Part shown: piece by piece, positions 62,968 to 64,000 of the stretch
How the letters are laid out: the number at the start of each line of letters is the position of its first letter
How positions within the stretch are numbered: the stretch's first letter is position 1
Origin: Paracnuella aquatica
Lineage (GTDB): Bacteria; Bacteroidota; Bacteroidia; Chitinophagales; Chitinophagaceae
Length of the DNA stretch: 64,000 nt
NCBI RefSeq assembly: GCF_003332885.2
Contig: NZ_QOWJ01000013.1
Coordinates: 1 to 64,000, forward strand
Reading direction: 5' to 3'
Translations under genes and position numbers: made by a program
Notes under the pieces: generated by a model
Told to the model about the DNA's origin: nothing
Database searches by the model: none
Seen by the model: the letters and a program-made list of their open reading frames with translations, nothing else

Positions 62968-63894
62968 TTATATACCGATGCTTTGGCTCCATGTATCGGT
63001 GCCGGTGTTGCTGTGATCGATGCGCAATCGGTTGGTAACATTCGACACGCCAGCAATGCGTTCCGCAAGGTCTTCGGCGCGGCGCTTTTCTTCCTTGCTG
63101 TGCACCTTGCCCGAAAGAATCACCTCGTTGTCCTGCACCTCCACTTCCACGTCCGATGCATCCAGCCTGTCGTCGTCACTCAGCCGGTGGCACACATCTT
63201 CTTTAATGCGCTCCTGCGACCGCTGGTAACCACGTGGTCCTTTGCCATAGTGTGGCCCAGAACGATCCACCCGGTCCATATCACGCCGGCGTTCGGCATC
63301 GTCATCGCCAAACCAGGAGGACACTTCGTCGCGGGAACGATCCCACCAGCTGCGGTCGTTGCGGTCGTGGCCTTCGCGGTTGCCGGTGTGGTATTGGTTG
63401 CGGCCGCTGTTGTAGTTGGAGCCATAGCCTCCGGAATATGGGCGTTGCTGCTGGTTGCCGCTTGCAGCACCATAGCGCTGGCCCCAGCGACTGCCGGCAT
63501 TATCTTCGTGGCCGTAGCCGTACGCATTATTGCTATCCCGGTCGCGGTACTGGTCGTTGATGTTTTGGCCGCGGTATTGCTGCCCGCCAAACGATGTGTT
63601 GCCATACCGGCTGCCTTCGTTGCGGCTGTTGTATCCGCGGTCGTTTTCATACATCCCAAAATCGGGTTGATGCCCGTAGCCGCCCTGCTGGCCCCGGTTG
63701 TGGGCACCCGTGTATTCGTTGCCATAATCATTGCCACCCGAGCCGTGGGCTACGCGGTTTTGCTGGCCGGTGCCCCAGCCGCGGTCGTCATTCCAGTCGT
63801 TTTGCTGCCCATAGTTCTGATTATCGTGCTCACTGTTCCATTGCTGGTTCCGGGCATTGTAGCCGCTGTTCCGCCATTGATTTTCATGTTCCAT
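62968..63894 (-). CDS. BON-domain protein with long Asn/Gly/Tyr/Gln-rich disordered N-terminus
   Basis: A 308-residue protein starting at ATG 63894 (MEHENQWRNSGYN). Residues 1-170 are low-complexity, rich in Asn, Gly, Gln, Tyr, Arg and Asp, with repeats of GYG, NQYR and GGYG type. A basic/aromatic SWFGDDDAERRRDMDR stretch follows, then a single BON domain at about 225-300 (IKEDVCHRLSDDDRLDAS, VEVEVQDNEVILSGKVHSKEE, VSNVTNRLRI). No signal peptide is visible, so the protein is probably cytosolic. The SWFGDDDAERRR motif is a recurring companion of BON in stress proteins. Role is unknown; possible surface or nucleic-acid binding by the disordered part. Confidence 0.78.
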   Translation of the reverse strand: MEHENQWRNSGYNARNQQWNSEHDNQNYGQQNDWNDDRGWGTGQQNRVAHGSGGNDYGNEYTGAHNRGQQGGYGHQPDFGMYENDRGYNSRNEGSRYGNTSFGGQQYRGQNINDQYRDRDSNNAYGYGHEDNAGSRWGQRYGAASGNQQQRPYSGGYGSNYNSGRNQYHTGNREGHDRNDRSWWDRSRDEVSSWFGDDDAERRRDMDRVDRSGPHYGKGPRGYQRSQERIKEDVCHRLSDDDRLDASDVEVEVQDNEVILSGKVHSKEEKRRAEDLAERIAGVSNVTNRLRIDHSNTGTDTWSQSIGI

Positions 63895-64000
63895 AGCAAA
63901 CAATATTTAAGTGAATAAAAATTATTGCGAGAAAAAACTATGCCTTTTACGCAGTGCGCTGCAAAACAAAATGGCTACGGATGACCCTGTTGTTCCATTA

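Noticed and set aside
62926-63918. A 330-codon plus-strand frame opposite the BON gene
   Set aside because: Its product is an implausible Ala/Val/Ile-rich string that mirrors the Asn/Gly/Tyr-rich codons of the BON gene on the other strand.
1-64000. tRNA, rRNA or tmRNA genes
   Set aside because: Gaps were scanned by eye for GTTCGAATC-type T-loops and anticodon arms; the only near match lies in the cobalamin riboswitch.

Overview
The window looks like chromosomal DNA of a Bacteroidota bacterium, most likely family Chitinophagaceae. The evidence is a very large secreted protein with a type B type-IX-secretion sorting domain, Bacteroidota-style carbohydrate enzymes (GH43, GH127/146, GH97), several families typical of this group (PepSY-like lipoprotein, HAEPL-type outer-membrane protein, DUF4174, DUF1801, YcxB-like), few Shine-Dalgarno sequences, and moderate GC. 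No rRNA or tRNA gene, CRISPR array or prophage was seen. Genus is not determinable from what I can read.

Layout. 0-1 kb is a junk yard of an IS3-family remnant (orfA intact, orfB broken) joined to the 3' half of an IS5-family transposase. 1.1-10.2 kb carries DUF1622, an FAD/NAD(P)-binding protein, DUF1543, a DNA photolyase, a multi-PAS histidine kinase and a beta-propeller lipoprotein. At 10.6-14.3 kb a cobalamin riboswitch precedes nrdB-nrdA, so class Ia ribonucleotide reductase is probably switched off when B12 is present. 14.4-15.9 kb is a MerC plus flavin-reductase pair behind a near-perfect operator that resembles metal-regulator sites. A 1423-residue type B T9SS protein follows. 21-28 kb is an arabinose-oriented enzyme group (GH43, GH127/146) with a cupin and DUF4174 between. 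28.2-33.6 kb is a single-strand run: response regulator, kinase, PepSY-like lipoprotein, SdiA-regulated-like protein, a small membrane protein, an HAEPL-type barrel and a small protein.

34-44.5 kb holds small secreted proteins, an alcohol dehydrogenase, DUF1801, an esterase, a GH97 enzyme, an SDR, a frameshifted Crp/Fnr regulator flanked by two identical palindromes, and a YcxB-like protein. 44.6-46.5 kb is an AT-rich GmrSD-type (DUF262/DUF1524) restriction-like gene, probably acquired. 46.7-49.1 kb is a flotillin/NfeD-like pair; 49.5-52.3 kb has ribonuclease D and exonuclease III. 54-58.8 kb has a second two-component system divergent from a universal-stress/TPR pair. 59-64 kb has a HAD dehalogenase, a CPA2 antiporter, a coiled-coil lipoprotein and a BON protein with a long Asn/Gly/Tyr/Gln-rich disordered half.

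The least ordinary feature is the intergenic DNA from 38 to 53 kb. Five copies of a ~50-bp imperfect palindrome occupy nearly every gap from 38.7 to 44.5 kb. Three copies of a different ~135-bp double-hairpin element occupy the gaps from 49.3 to 52.6 kb. A triple-hairpin block lies at 43.7-43.9 kb and a degenerate short-word tract at 48.3-48.45 kb. A third, more familiar REP-like pair is at 28.06-28.18 kb. No mobilising transposase for these elements is in the window. All function calls come from reading the sequence by eye; no database search was run.
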